Of a stretch of DNA of 64,000 bases, positions 26,364-35,837 are shown in pieces. The notes below the pieces were generated by a model that saw nothing but the letters and a program-made list of their open reading frames with translations, was not told the origin of the DNA and ran no database searches. The position numbers and the translations under genes are program-made. The stretch comes from Histidinibacterium lentulum. GTDB taxonomy: Bacteria; Pseudomonadota; Alphaproteobacteria; Rhodobacterales; Rhodobacteraceae. Where the stretch lies: NCBI RefSeq assembly GCF_003789055.1, contig NZ_ML119086.1, positions 1 to 64,000 of the forward strand, read 5' to 3'. The stretch's first letter is position 1; the number at the start of each line of letters is the position of its first letter.

Positions 26364-27185
26364 CTATCCAAGAGCTTCCCAGATCATGTTCCCCGCGACC
26401 GCAAGCAGGAACAGCCCGAACACCCTCTTCAGGGGCCGCGCATCCAGCCGGTGCGCCAGCGCCGCCCCCCAGGGCGCCGTGATCAGAGTCATGGCGATGA
26501 TCAGCACGAAGGCCACCCCGTTGACCGCCCCCAGCGTGAACGGAGGCCGCGAGTCCGCGGGCAGCTCCAGCATCAGGAAGCCCAGCACCGACGGCACCGC
26601 GATGGCGAGCCCGAACCCCGCCGCCGTCGCGACGGCCCGATGAATCGGTACGCCGTGGAGGCTCATCAGCGGCACCCCGAACGATCCGCCGCCGATCCCC
26701 ATCAGCACCGACAGCCCCCCCACCAGCGGCGCCAGGACCGCCCTCAGCCAGCCCCGCGGCATCGCCTGCCCCAGCCGCCATTCCGACCGGCCGAGCAGCA
26801 TGTAGACGGCCACGATCAGCGCGAGCCCACCGAAGAGCGCCTGCAGCTCGTCCGACCGCAGCCGCGCCGCGACGACCACGCCGATCACGGCACCGACCGC
26901 GATCCCCGGCGCCCAGCTTTTCAGGATGTCCCACTCCACCGCCCCCTTGCGATGATGCGCCAGCACCGACCGGACCGAGGTCACGATGATCGTCGCCAGC
27001 GACGTCCCGAGGCACAGCTGCATCAGCATCGGCCCCTCGTAGCCCAGCACGGTGAAGGCGTAGAAGAAGGCCGGCACCAGCACGATCCCTCCACCCACGC
27101 CCAGCAGGCCCGCAAGGACACCCGCCACCGCCCCGATCACAAGCAGCATCGCCGCCATGGCGAGAATGAGTTCCGTCTCCGGCAT
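26364..27185 (-). CDS. TauE/SafE-family sulfite/organosulfur exporter-like permease
   Basis: A 273-residue polytopic membrane protein of about 8 helices. It carries the family's first-repeat motif GVLAGLLGVGGGIVLVPAFF near residues 15-34 and a second-half repeat GGLSVLMGIGGGSFGVPLM. The ATG at 27185 has GTGGAGCG upstream. Family members export sulfite, sulfoacetate or similar anions. There is no sulfur-metabolism gene beside it, so the substrate is open. A second family member lies at 41.5 kb. Confidence 0.88.
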   Translation of the reverse strand: MPETELILAMAAMLLVIGAVAGVLAGLLGVGGGIVLVPAFFYAFTVLGYEGPMLMQLCLGTSLATIIVTSVRSVLAHHRKGAVEWDILKSWAPGIAVGAVIGVVVAARLRSDELQALFGGLALIVAVYMLLGRSEWRLGQAMPRGWLRAVLAPLVGGLSVLMGIGGGSFGVPLMSLHGVPIHRAVATAAGFGLAIAVPSVLGFLMLELPADSRPPFTLGAVNGVAFVLIIAMTLITAPWGAALAHRLDARPLKRVFGLFLLAVAGNMIWEALG

Positions 27186-27254
27186 GTCCGTTCGCTCCAC
27201 CCGTCTGGAAGACCCGTTCTGGCCCCCCCGACAGGCGGTGGCAATGCCTTCCGA

Positions 27255-28250
27255 TCAGGCCGCGAGCGCCGCCTCCGGAAGTGCCGCGAGGGCGCGCTCG
27301 AGAACTTCGGGACCCGCGCCCTCCCGCACCGCCTCTTCGCCGAGCCGCCGCCTCCACGCCCGCGCCCCGGGCTGGCCGTGAAACAGCCCGAGCATGTGCC
27401 GCGTGATCTGGTGCAGCCGCGCGCCTTTCACGAGCTCTGCCTCGATATAGGGCAGCATCGCCCGCGCCGCGGCCTCACGGGTCATGGCCGTCCCGGGCTC
27501 GCCGAAGATGTCGGCATCCGCACCGAGCAGGACCCCGGCCGGATCGTGATAGGCCGCCCGTCCGATCATCACGCCGTCGAGCCCGCGCCCGAGCCAGCCC
27601 CGCGCCCCGTCCCGTGAGACGATCCCGCCGTTGAGCGAGACGTGGAGGTCCGGAAACGCCCGCTTCATCTCCAGCACCAGCCCGTGATCGAGCGGCGGCA
27701 CCTCGCGGTTCTCCTTCGGCGACAGCCCTTGCAACCACGCCTTGCGGGCATGGATTGTCACCCGCCGCACGCCGACCGTACGGATCGCCTCGAGGAAGCG
27801 CGGCAGCACGTCCCGCGGCTCCTGATCATCGACCCCGATCCGGCATTTGACCGTCACCTCCCGGGGCTGCGCCGCGATCATCGCCGCACAGCACTCGGCG
27901 ACGAGGTCCCGCGACTTCATCAGCACGGCGCCGAAGGTCCCCGACTGCACCCGGTCGGACGGGCAGCCGCAGTTGAGGTTGATCTCGTCGAACCCCGCCG
28001 CGGCCCCCAGACGCGCAGCCTCGGCCAGTTCAGCCGGATCGGCTCCGCCCAACTGGAGCGCCACCGGATGCTCCACCGCCGAATGATCGAGCAGATGCAC
28101 CGCCCCCCCCCGGACCAGCGCGGGAGCGGTAACCATCTCCGTAAAGAGCAGCGCCCGCCCCGACAGCTGACGGTGAAAGACGCGACAATGCCGGTCCGTC
28201 CAGTCCATCATGGGCGCGACGGACAATCTTGCGCTCTGGTTCAGCTTCAT
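27255..28250 (-). CDS. dusA: tRNA-dihydrouridine synthase A
   Basis: A 331-residue FMN enzyme reducing uridines in the tRNA D-loop. It begins RLSVAPMMDWTDRHCR, the family N-terminus, with catalytic C96 in NLNCGCPS, RIGVDD, HARKAWLQGLSPKENR (DusA-specific) and the FMN phosphate site LNGGI..GVMIGRAAY. The ATG at 28250 is used because the frame further upstream has no family resemblance. It is a monocistronic-looking housekeeping gene. Confidence 0.95.
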   Translation of the reverse strand: MKLNQSARLSVAPMMDWTDRHCRVFHRQLSGRALLFTEMVTAPALVRGGAVHLLDHSAVEHPVALQLGGADPAELAEAARLGAAAGFDEINLNCGCPSDRVQSGTFGAVLMKSRDLVAECCAAMIAAQPREVTVKCRIGVDDQEPRDVLPRFLEAIRTVGVRRVTIHARKAWLQGLSPKENREVPPLDHGLVLEMKRAFPDLHVSLNGGIVSRDGARGWLGRGLDGVMIGRAAYHDPAGVLLGADADIFGEPGTAMTREAAARAMLPYIEAELVKGARLHQITRHMLGLFHGQPGARAWRRRLGEEAVREGAGPEVLERALAALPEAALAA

Positions 28251-28472
28251 CTTCTCGACTTCAAGACGTTCGCATCGATCTCTGCCATGTCGATACCCGT
28301 TTCGAGAACGCAACCCTGGCTTCGGCGATTTCATCGGACTGAACATAGCCAATACGCGGGGCGCGGGGAAACCGCCACCGGCGGCTGATAGAGTCAGCCG
28401 GCCGGAACTGGCCTTCGAGGCCACAATCTCCGGAGGGTGCGTCAAAGCTGCGAAGCCGGCGCAAGCCACGGC

Positions 28473-29990
28473 TCAGGCGGATGTCCGGATCGCGCCCGCG
28501 CTCCACATGACCGCGCCGATCTGCCATGGCAGGATCTCGTGGTCGCCGAGACCCAGCGCCTCGCTGCGGGACGTCTTCCCGGAAGCGACGGCAAGAACCT
28601 CGGCAAAGATCTCCTCCCCTTTCTCGGCGACGGACACGCCACCTCCGAGGATATCGCCGCAGTTGATGTCCATGTCGTCGGACATCGCCGCGAAGAGCCG
28701 CTCGTTGGTTGCCAGCTTGATCGTGGGTGCCGGCTTCGAGCCGAACGCCGAGCCGCGTCCCGTGGTGAACACGACGATCTGCGCTCCGCCCGCCACCTGC
28801 CCCGTCACCGAGACCGGGTCGTAGCCCGGTGTGTCCATGAAGATCAGGCCGTGCGCGCTGGGAGCCTCGGCGTAGCGCACCACCTCCGACAGCGGCCCGG
28901 ATCCACCCTTCGCCGCCGCGCCAAGGGATTTCTCCAGGATCGTGGTCAGCCCGCCGGCCTTGTTGCCGGGCGATGGGTTGTTGTCCATCGAACCACCGTG
29001 CATCGCGGTGTAGTCCTCCCACCACCGCATCCGCTCCAGCAGCTTGTCCGCCACCTCCGGGCTTGCGGCGCGGCGGATCAGGAGCTGTTCGGCGCCGTAG
29101 ATCTCCGGCGTCTCCGCGAGAATCACCGTACCGCCCTGCGCCGCGATCAGGTCGGAGGCTACGCCCAGCGCGGGGTTCGCGGTGATGCCGGAATAACCAT
29201 CCGATCCGCCGCACTGCAGCGCCACGCAGAGATCCGATGCGGAGCAAGGGCTGCGCGAGATGTCGTTCACCTCCGGCAACAGCGCCTCGACCCGCTCCCG
29301 GATCGCGGCGATGGTGGCGCGGGTGCCGCCGGTCTCCTGGATGGTCAGCCCGTGGAACCGCTGCTGTCCGACACCGGGGCCGTCGAATGCGGCCTTCATC
29401 CGTGCGAGCTGCATCACCTCGCAGCCGAGGCCGACGAAGACTGCCGCTCCGACATTGGGATGAGTGGCGTAGCCCCAGAGCACGCGCTGCAGGTTGTCCC
29501 AACCCGGCCCTTCGGAGGCCATGCCGCAACCGGTGCCATGCGCGAGGACAAAGACGCCGTCGATGTTGGGATAGCTGCCCAGGACACCGCTTGTTCGGAG
29601 CTCTTCCGCCGCCCGCCGGATCACCGTGGCCGAGCAATTTACCGTCGCGCAGAGCGCGACGTAGTTGCGCGTTCCGACCCTGCCGTCGGGGCGGCGATAG
29701 CCCAGGAACTCCGCTGCGGGGCGCGGCGAAACCGCGGCTCGCGCCGACGCAAGATCCGCCCCCGCCTCGTATCTGCGGTCATGGGCCCCGATGTTGCAGT
29801 TGTGGCTGTGCACATGCTCGCCCGCCGCGATCGGCGCAGAGGCATAGCCGATGATCTGACCGAACTTGCGGATCGGCGCACCCTCGGCCACGCCATGCCG
29901 CGCGATCTTGTGGCCCGCGGCGATGCCTTCCCGCTTCTCGGTCAGGATCACGACATCGTCGGAGGGATGCAGCAGGATGGGTTCGGACAT
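28473..29990 (-). CDS. uxaA: Altronate dehydratase (UxaA family)
   Basis: A 505-residue enzyme that dehydrates D-altronate to 2-keto-3-deoxygluconate. It has an N-terminal SAF domain (about 1-95, HKIARHGVAEGAPIRKFGQIIGYA, HVHSHN) and the large altronate dehydratase domain with GYRRPDGRVGTRNY, CGGSDGYSGITANPALG and DINCGDILGGG. It is full length. The ATG at 29990 has GGAG upstream and lies 13 bases past the reductase stop, so it belongs to the uxaC-reductase-uxaA operon. Confidence 0.92.
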   Translation of the reverse strand: MSEPILLHPSDDVVILTEKREGIAAGHKIARHGVAEGAPIRKFGQIIGYASAPIAAGEHVHSHNCNIGAHDRRYEAGADLASARAAVSPRPAAEFLGYRRPDGRVGTRNYVALCATVNCSATVIRRAAEELRTSGVLGSYPNIDGVFVLAHGTGCGMASEGPGWDNLQRVLWGYATHPNVGAAVFVGLGCEVMQLARMKAAFDGPGVGQQRFHGLTIQETGGTRATIAAIRERVEALLPEVNDISRSPCSASDLCVALQCGGSDGYSGITANPALGVASDLIAAQGGTVILAETPEIYGAEQLLIRRAASPEVADKLLERMRWWEDYTAMHGGSMDNNPSPGNKAGGLTTILEKSLGAAAKGGSGPLSEVVRYAEAPSAHGLIFMDTPGYDPVSVTGQVAGGAQIVVFTTGRGSAFGSKPAPTIKLATNERLFAAMSDDMDINCGDILGGGVSVAEKGEEIFAEVLAVASGKTSRSEALGLGDHEILPWQIGAVMWSAGAIRTSA

Positions 29991-30003
29991 CGCGATCGCT
30001 CCG

Positions 30004-31473
30004 TCAGTTTGGCTCGGCACCGGTCAGCGCCACGACCATGGCGCGCGCTCCGATGCGGCACAGGCCTTCATAGGCCCCGCTTACCGCTTCACGAAAGACC
30101 CGATCGCTGGCGAGACTTGAAGGAAACACGTCCCCGACCGCCAGTAGCGCAGCCACCTTGCCCGACGGTTCGTCGGCGCCCTCAGACGCCGCCTTGAGCC
30201 GGTCGGCCAGCGGATCGCGGACGTCGATCGCGCCGCCCGCCTCGTCGACGCCGCCGACATAGCGCATCCAGGCCGCAACGGCGAGAGCGAGGCCCGGCAC
30301 GGGACGTCCTTCGGCGAGGTTGTCCTGAACGGTGCCGAGCAGCCGCTGCGGCAGTTTCTGGCTGCCGTCCATGGCGATCTGCCACGTGCGGTGACAGATC
30401 GCGGGGTTTCTGTACCGGTCAAGCAGCGCGTCGCAGTATGCGACGAGATCCTCGCCTTCGGGTTGCGGCACGGTCGGCAGGATTTCCCTCTCCCACAGGT
30501 GCCGGCAGAGCGCCGCAAAGGGCGGGTCCGCCACGGCGTCGGCGATGGTTCCGTGCCCGGCGAGATAGCCGAGATAGGCAAGTGCAGAATGGGTGCCGTT
30601 CAGGCATCTGAGCTTCATCGTTTCGAAGGGTGCGACGTCGCGAACGAACTGCGCCCCGGCGGCATCCCAGGCGGGGCGCGCGCCGTCCGTGAAGTCGTCC
30701 TCGATCACCCACTGGCGAAAGGGTTCATGCACGACGCAGGCGGGATCGTGGTACCCTTCGCTTCGGGCCAGCCCGGCGATGTCGTGCACGGTCGTGGCCG
30801 GAGTGATGCGGTCCACCATGGTCGCGGGGAAGCGGACGGTCTGCTCGATCCAGGCGGCGAGAGCCGGATCCAGAACCCGGGCAAGGTCGAGGACGACGCC
30901 GCGCACCAGGCGGCCGTTGTCAGGCAGGTTGTCGCAGCTGAGGACGGTGAAGGGCGGATGTCCCTCTGCCCGGCGCCTTGCGAGTGCCTCGACCACAAGA
31001 CCCGGTGCCGACTTTCGCCGCGACGGCGCCTCGATATCGGCGCGGATGTCCGGATGCTCCAGTCGCAGGAGTCCGGTGGACGGCTCATGGCAGTAGCCCT
31101 TCTCGGTGATGGTCAGCGAGACGATCCGCACGTCGGGGGCCGTCATTGCGTCCAGCACGGCCTGCGGATCCTCGGGCGCCACCAGAATGCGGGAAACGGA
31201 CCCTATCACGCGGGGATGCCGCCCTTCCGGAGCCAGCGTGACGGACGTGTACACCCCCTCCTGCGGTCCGAGCTGGTCACGGGCAGACGGGCTCCTGAGT
31301 GAGACCGCGCAGATGCCCCAGTCGCCGCCATGGGCGGCCATGGCGTCCTCGGTGAAGATGGCCCCGAACGATCTGAAGAAGGCCCCCGGGCCGAGATGGA
31401 CGATCCCCACCTTCGCGGCCGGAACGCTGCGGGACAGGCGTGGGACATCTGGCAAGACAGCCTCCATCGGCAT
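30004..31473 (-). CDS. uxuB: Mannitol dehydrogenase-family hexuronate reductase (fructuronate reductase-like)
   Basis: A 489-residue NAD-dependent long-chain polyol dehydrogenase. The nucleotide-binding motif is VGIVHLGPGAFFRSF (about 22-36), the catalytic-Lys region is VSLTITEKGYCH, and MKLRCLNGTHSALAYLG is characteristic. The ATG at 31473 has GGAG 9 bases upstream; a second ATG lies 2 codons on. By resemblance it is nearer UxuB (fructuronate to mannonate) than UxaB (tagaturonate to altronate), yet the downstream dehydratase is UxaA. Its physiological substrate is therefore uncertain. Confidence 0.85.
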   Translation of the reverse strand: MPMEAVLPDVPRLSRSVPAAKVGIVHLGPGAFFRSFGAIFTEDAMAAHGGDWGICAVSLRSPSARDQLGPQEGVYTSVTLAPEGRHPRVIGSVSRILVAPEDPQAVLDAMTAPDVRIVSLTITEKGYCHEPSTGLLRLEHPDIRADIEAPSRRKSAPGLVVEALARRRAEGHPPFTVLSCDNLPDNGRLVRGVVLDLARVLDPALAAWIEQTVRFPATMVDRITPATTVHDIAGLARSEGYHDPACVVHEPFRQWVIEDDFTDGARPAWDAAGAQFVRDVAPFETMKLRCLNGTHSALAYLGYLAGHGTIADAVADPPFAALCRHLWEREILPTVPQPEGEDLVAYCDALLDRYRNPAICHRTWQIAMDGSQKLPQRLLGTVQDNLAEGRPVPGLALAVAAWMRYVGGVDEAGGAIDVRDPLADRLKAASEGADEPSGKVAALLAVGDVFPSSLASDRVFREAVSGAYEGLCRIGARAMVVALTGAEPN

Positions 31474-31718
31474 AGAGCGCGTCTCCGTGACATAGCGCGG
31501 CGACGACGGCCAGAGAAAGGCCGCAGCGCCCCCGTTAGCGGACGTCTTCCCGGGCGGTCGAGGGGACGATGTGCGACGCGGCACGACAACCTCGCGGCTG
31601 CTGGACGGCACCCTGGAATGCCGCCTCCCCGAGTTTCCGACCGTTCCTTTGCGGCAGGAGGCTTCGTCGGCACCGCCGGTCGGTGATGCCCGCGAAAACG
31701 CAAGACGCCCTCAGATGA

Positions 31719-33125
31719 TCACAGGCGATAGGCCTTCCTTGCCAGCCGGTGGGTGAGGTCCTGTGCGACCTCGAAGGCCTCGGCCTCCCTCAGGCGCCCG
31801 GTCCGCACGAGCGTGGCGAGGTAGGCGCAATCCGCTCGTCGCGCCACGTCATGGCGCGCAGGGATCGAGCAGAAGGCACGGGTGTCGTCGTTGAAGCCGA
31901 CGGTATTGTAGAAACCGCAGGTTTCCGTCGTGATCTCGCGGTAACGGCGGATGCCCTCGTAGCTGTCGAAGAACCACCAGGGCGGGCCCAGACGAAGCGC
32001 CGGATAGGCTCCCGCAAGGGGGGCCAGCTCGCGGCCATAGGTCGTCTCGTCAAGCGTGAAGAGGATCACCGTCAGGTCGGCATTCATGCCCACCGCATCG
32101 AGAAGCGGCTTCAGGTTGCCCACGAAATCGGTAGGCCGCGGGATGTCGAAGCCCTTGTCGCGGCCATGGGTCTCGAACACCGTGCGCGAATGGTTGCGCC
32201 AGGAGCCGGCGTGAAGCTGCATAACCATCCCGTCCTCGAGGCTCATCCGCGCCATCTCGGTCAGCATCTGGCCGCGAAATGCCTCGGCCTCCTCGGGCGT
32301 GCAGGCACCGCGCAGCACCTTGTCGAAAAGCGCGGCTGCATCGGCGGTGCCCATGTCCTCGGTGCGGGCGGTGGGGTGGCCGTGGTCTGTCGCTGTGGCA
32401 CCATGCTGGCGGAAGAAGGCTCGCCGCGCGCGATGGGCGTCAAGGTAGCCCTTCCAGCTCGCCGTGTCTTCGCCGGTCAGCGCGCCCAGCTGTGCCACAT
32501 TGTCGGCAAACCCCTCGAACTCGGGATCGATGACGGCATCCGGGCGGTAAGTGGTGATCACCCGGCCCCGCCAGCCGCTCTCGGCGATCATCCGGTGCCA
32601 GCGCAGATCGTCCAGCGCGCCCTCGGTCGTGGCCAGCGCTTCGATCCCGAACCTTTCGAACAGGGCGCGGGGACGGAACTCGGGCCTCCCGAGGCAGTCC
32701 TCGATGTGGTCGAACTGCGCATCGGCAGTCGCGGGAGAGAGCGGCTCCGTCAGACCGAAGACGTGTTCGAACGAATGGTCGAGCCACATCGCCGAGGGCG
32801 TCCCTCGCAGGAGGTGCGCACCTGCGGCGAAGCGCCGCCAGATCGTCCGCGGATCCGTTTCCACCGGCCCGCCATCGACCCGGGGAACGCCAAGGTCCGC
32901 CATCGGAACGCCCTGACTGACCAGCATCCGGAAGACGTAGTGATCGGGGACGACGAACAGCTCCGCCGGGTTCGGAAAGCGGGCGTTCTCGCCGAACCAT
33001 CGGGGGTCGCAATGTCCGTGGGGGCTGAGGATCGGCGCGTCGGCCACGCTGTCGTACAGGTCACGCGCAAGGCTACGCTGGCTCTCTTCGACAGGCAGCA
33101 GACGATCGGGGTCGGTCAGGGGCAT
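31719..33125 (-). CDS. uxaC: Glucuronate/galacturonate isomerase
   Basis: A 468-residue uronate isomerase (usual length about 470) of the amidohydrolase superfamily, converting D-glucuronate to D-fructuronate or D-galacturonate to D-tagaturonate. Visible family segments are ILSPHGHCDPRWF near the N-terminus, THTRKG-like GSWRNHSRTVFETHGRDKGFDIP, and FFDSYEGIRRYRE near the C-terminus. It is first in a three-gene operon; the 245-base gap to the reductase holds no other gene. The ATG at 33125 starts the conserved region. Confidence 0.94.
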   Translation of the reverse strand: MPLTDPDRLLPVEESQRSLARDLYDSVADAPILSPHGHCDPRWFGENARFPNPAELFVVPDHYVFRMLVSQGVPMADLGVPRVDGGPVETDPRTIWRRFAAGAHLLRGTPSAMWLDHSFEHVFGLTEPLSPATADAQFDHIEDCLGRPEFRPRALFERFGIEALATTEGALDDLRWHRMIAESGWRGRVITTYRPDAVIDPEFEGFADNVAQLGALTGEDTASWKGYLDAHRARRAFFRQHGATATDHGHPTARTEDMGTADAAALFDKVLRGACTPEEAEAFRGQMLTEMARMSLEDGMVMQLHAGSWRNHSRTVFETHGRDKGFDIPRPTDFVGNLKPLLDAVGMNADLTVILFTLDETTYGRELAPLAGAYPALRLGPPWWFFDSYEGIRRYREITTETCGFYNTVGFNDDTRAFCSIPARHDVARRADCAYLATLVRTGRLREAEAFEVAQDLTHRLARKAYRL

Positions 33126-33331
33126 GGATCTGTCCGGGATGCAGGAGTGGTACCTTCTAGTCGGAGTACGGCTGAGATGAAAAGGTGTGCTCCGGAGGGG
33201 TGCCCGGTCAGCGCCGCACGGGCGCGCTCCTGCCACGGTGCGAGGTCCCCCCGCACCGGTCCGCGGCGCCGCCGGGGAGGACCGCCAGAGCCTTCTTCAG
33301 GCGGGTATCGCTCGGACTCAAGCCGGTGGCT

Positions 33332-33381
33332 GACTGCAAGGCCGCAACCGAGAAACCCGCGTCTTTTGATTGCAAAGCCGC
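33332..33381. promoter_or_regulatory. Direct repeats upstream of uxaC
   Basis: Two 14-base direct repeats, GACTGCAAGGCCGC (33332-33345) and GATTGCAAAGCCGC (33368-33381), have starts 36 bases apart and lie in the 299-base region between uxaC and the divergent exoD. Their spacing and promoter position suggest a regulator-binding site for the uronate operon. No uronate regulator gene is in the window. Confidence 0.4.
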
Positions 33382-33424
33382 AGCCCCGGCCTGATATGCG
33401 TGAGAGAAGCTTGAAAGGAACCAC

Positions 33425-34045
33425 ATGCACCGCGAGGACGGATCACGACGGCGGCCGTCACTGTCGCTCCCGATCCTGCGGACTTCCCGTAACCAGCACA
33501 GGAACGGCAAGCTGACGCTAGGCAATCTCCTGACCGAATTAGGAGAAACCTCGTTCGGCTGGGCCATCGTCGTGTTTTCGCTGCTGACCCTGCTGCCGCT
33601 TCCGCCGGGATCGTCGCTCATCACCGCCCTGCCCCTTCTTGTGACGACAGGCCAGATCATCCTCGGCTTCCCTCATGTGAGGTTGCCGGGACCTCTGGCG
33701 CGCCTGAAGCTCGATCCGGTGAAGCTGCGGCGCACGGTCCTGCGCCTCAGACCCGTCACGCGACGGCTGGAGCGCGTGCTGACCCCGCGCTACACACTGC
33801 TGTTCGCGCGCCGGAACGAGCGGTTTCTCGGTGTGCTGCTCTTCGTGATCGCATTCGCCCTGTTCCTCCCGGTGCCGTTCAGCGGCTGGTTCCCCGCGGT
33901 CTCGCTGTTCATCTTCGGCGTGGGCCTGGTCGAGCGGGACGGGCTGGTTTCGATGATCGGCCTCGCTTTCGGTGGGGCGTCCGTCCTTCTGACCCTCACG
34001 ATCATGATGTCGCTCGCCCGAGGCGCCGAGGCGATGATGCACTGA
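33425..34045 (+). CDS. ExoD-family membrane protein
   Basis: A 206-residue polytopic membrane protein of the exopolysaccharide synthesis ExoD family. Family stretches are LLTELGETSFGWAIVVFSLLTLLPLPPGSSLI and RPVTRRLERVL(T)PRY, with 4-5 hydrophobic helices. AAGGA precedes the ATG at 33425. In rhizobia exoD mutants affect exopolysaccharide and alkali tolerance; the biochemical role is unknown. It is divergent from uxaC and convergent with modC. Confidence 0.85.
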   Translation: MHREDGSRRRPSLSLPILRTSRNQHRNGKLTLGNLLTELGETSFGWAIVVFSLLTLLPLPPGSSLITALPLLVTTGQIILGFPHVRLPGPLARLKLDPVKLRRTVLRLRPVTRRLERVLTPRYTLLFARRNERFLGVLLFVIAFALFLPVPFSGWFPAVSLFIFGVGLVERDGLVSMIGLAFGGASVLLTLTIMMSLARGAEAMMH

Positions 34046-34053
34046 GGAGGCGC

Positions 34054-35139
34054 TCAGGTCCCGCCGCCGATGTCGGAAGGTGCCACGGAGACGGTCTTGA
34101 CGATGGCATGGACCGCGACCCCGGGCTCCAGATGCAGGGCCTGCGCCGACCGGCGAGTGATCCGGGCAAGCACCCGCCCCGATGCGGTGTCGATCGCCAC
34201 GATGGCGCCGGGTCCTTCCCCGGGACGGATCTCCCGAACCGTCCCGGGAAGGATGTTCAGCGCCGAGATGCCATATGGACGATCGCGCGAGAGCATGACG
34301 TCATGGGCGGCGATCCGGATGCGCAGCGCGGCGCCCGGCGGCGAAGCGACCTGCGGCAGGAACAGCGGAATACCCGACGCATCGAGTTCTGTAAGCCCGT
34401 CGTCGTGGTGCCGGGCCACATGAGCGGTGAGAATCGCCCCGGCCTCCCGCGCCCCGGCCGGCAGGACCGCCGGGTCGCCCAGCACCTCTGCGGCCGGCCC
34501 TTGTGCCACGACGCGGCCCTTCTCCATTGCCACCACCGTGGTGGCGAGGCGCGCGACTTCCGAAGCAGAATGGCTGACGTACAGGATGGGAATGCTGACT
34601 TCGTCCCGCAGCCGTTCGAAGTAGGGCAGGATCTCCGCCTTCCTTGCCTCATCCAGCGCAGCGAGTGGCTCGTCGGCGAGGATGAGCCGCGGCGCGGACA
34701 GGAGCGCGCGGCCGATCGCTACGCGCTGCTTCTCACCGCCCGACAACGCGCCGGGCCGACGCTCGAGAAGGGCTCCGATGCCGAGCAGATCGACCACGCG
34801 CCCCATGTCCTCCCGTGGGGCCACCCGGGGGGCGAACCAACCGCCGTATGCGAGGTTCTGACGGACCGAGAGATGGGGGAAGAGCCGCCCCTCCTGGAAG
34901 ATATAGCCGATCCTGCGGCGATGCGGTTTCATCCTGACACCGGCCGACGTGTCGAGCAGCGTCCAGTCGCCGGAAGCAATGCGCCCCTCCTCGGGCATCA
35001 GGAGCCCCGCCACGGCGTTGGCGACCGTTGTCTTGCCGGAACCGGAGCGACCGAACAGTACCGTGAGACCGGGCGGAGCGCGAAATCCTGCCTCGAGCGA
35101 GAAACCGTCGAAGCGGTGTCGCAGCGACACCTCGAGCAT
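34054..35139 (-). CDS. modC: Molybdate ABC transporter ATP-binding protein
   Basis: A 361-residue ATPase. Walker A is GRSGSGKTT (29-37), the signature is LSGGEKQRVAIGRALL, Walker B is LILADEPLAALD, and the switch His is YVSHS. The C-terminus (about 290-355) is a TOBE/Mop domain that binds molybdate, which separates ModC from generic ABC ATPases. Its ATG shares one base with the modB stop (TGATG). Confidence 0.95.
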   Translation of the reverse strand: MLEVSLRHRFDGFSLEAGFRAPPGLTVLFGRSGSGKTTVANAVAGLLMPEEGRIASGDWTLLDTSAGVRMKPHRRRIGYIFQEGRLFPHLSVRQNLAYGGWFAPRVAPREDMGRVVDLLGIGALLERRPGALSGGEKQRVAIGRALLSAPRLILADEPLAALDEARKAEILPYFERLRDEVSIPILYVSHSASEVARLATTVVAMEKGRVVAQGPAAEVLGDPAVLPAGAREAGAILTAHVARHHDDGLTELDASGIPLFLPQVASPPGAALRIRIAAHDVMLSRDRPYGISALNILPGTVREIRPGEGPGAIVAIDTASGRVLARITRRSAQALHLEPGVAVHAIVKTVSVAPSDIGGGT

Positions 35140-35834
35140 CACGCGCCCCCGACCCGGGCCGCCACGCGACGGGCGATCACCTCGGACAGGAGAAGCGCGC
35201 CCATGGCGATCACGACCGAGACGACGACCAGTTTCATGGCCGAGCCCTCTCCGCCCGGCACCTGCAGAAAGGCATAGATCGCGGACGGAATCGTGCGGGT
35301 CTGACCGGGGATGTTCGAGACGAAGGTAATCGTGGCGCCGAACTCCCCCATGGCCTTGGCGAAGGCGAGGATCGTCCCCGCGACGATGCCGGGCAAGGCC
35401 ATCGGCAGGGTCACCGTCAGGAACACCCAGACCGGCGGCGCGCCGAGAGTGGCGGAGGCCTGTTCGAGCTTGACGTCGACCGCCTCGATCGACAGCCGGA
35501 TCGCGCGGACCATCAGAGGAAAGGCCATGACCCCCGCGGCCAGGGCGGCGCCGGTCCAGCGGAAGGCGAAAACGATCCCAAGATCCGCCAGGAGACCACC
35601 CACCGGGCCCCGGGTTCCGAACGTCAAAAGGAGCAGATAGCCCGTCACCACCGGCGGCAAGATCAGAGGCAGGTGAACGAGTCCGTTGAGAAGCTGCTTT
35701 CCGGGAAAGGAACAGCGTGCCAGGGCCAGGGCCACGAAGATCCCGATCGGCAGGCTGAACAGCGTCGCCCAGAACGCGACCCTCAGGGACAACGCCACCG
35801 CCTGCCATTCCTCGGGGCCGAGCCACCCGGTCAT
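35139..35834 (-). CDS. modB: Molybdate ABC transporter permease
   Basis: A 231-residue inner-membrane permease with about five helices. The EAA loop is EQASATLGAPPVWVFLTVTLPMALPGI, ending in the G-x(3)-LP pattern that contacts ModC, and AKAMGEFGAT is characteristic of ModB/CysT permeases. It lies between modA (3-base gap) and modC (1-base overlap). Confidence 0.95.
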   Translation of the reverse strand: MTGWLGPEEWQAVALSLRVAFWATLFSLPIGIFVALALARCSFPGKQLLNGLVHLPLILPPVVTGYLLLLTFGTRGPVGGLLADLGIVFAFRWTGAALAAGVMAFPLMVRAIRLSIEAVDVKLEQASATLGAPPVWVFLTVTLPMALPGIVAGTILAFAKAMGEFGATITFVSNIPGQTRTIPSAIYAFLQVPGGEGSAMKLVVVSVVIAMGALLLSEVIARRVAARVGGA

Positions 35835-35837
35835 CGA

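Noticed and set aside
31749-33515. A 588-codon plus-strand frame opposite uxaC
   Set aside because: A shadow of uxaC with no family motif or ribosome site.
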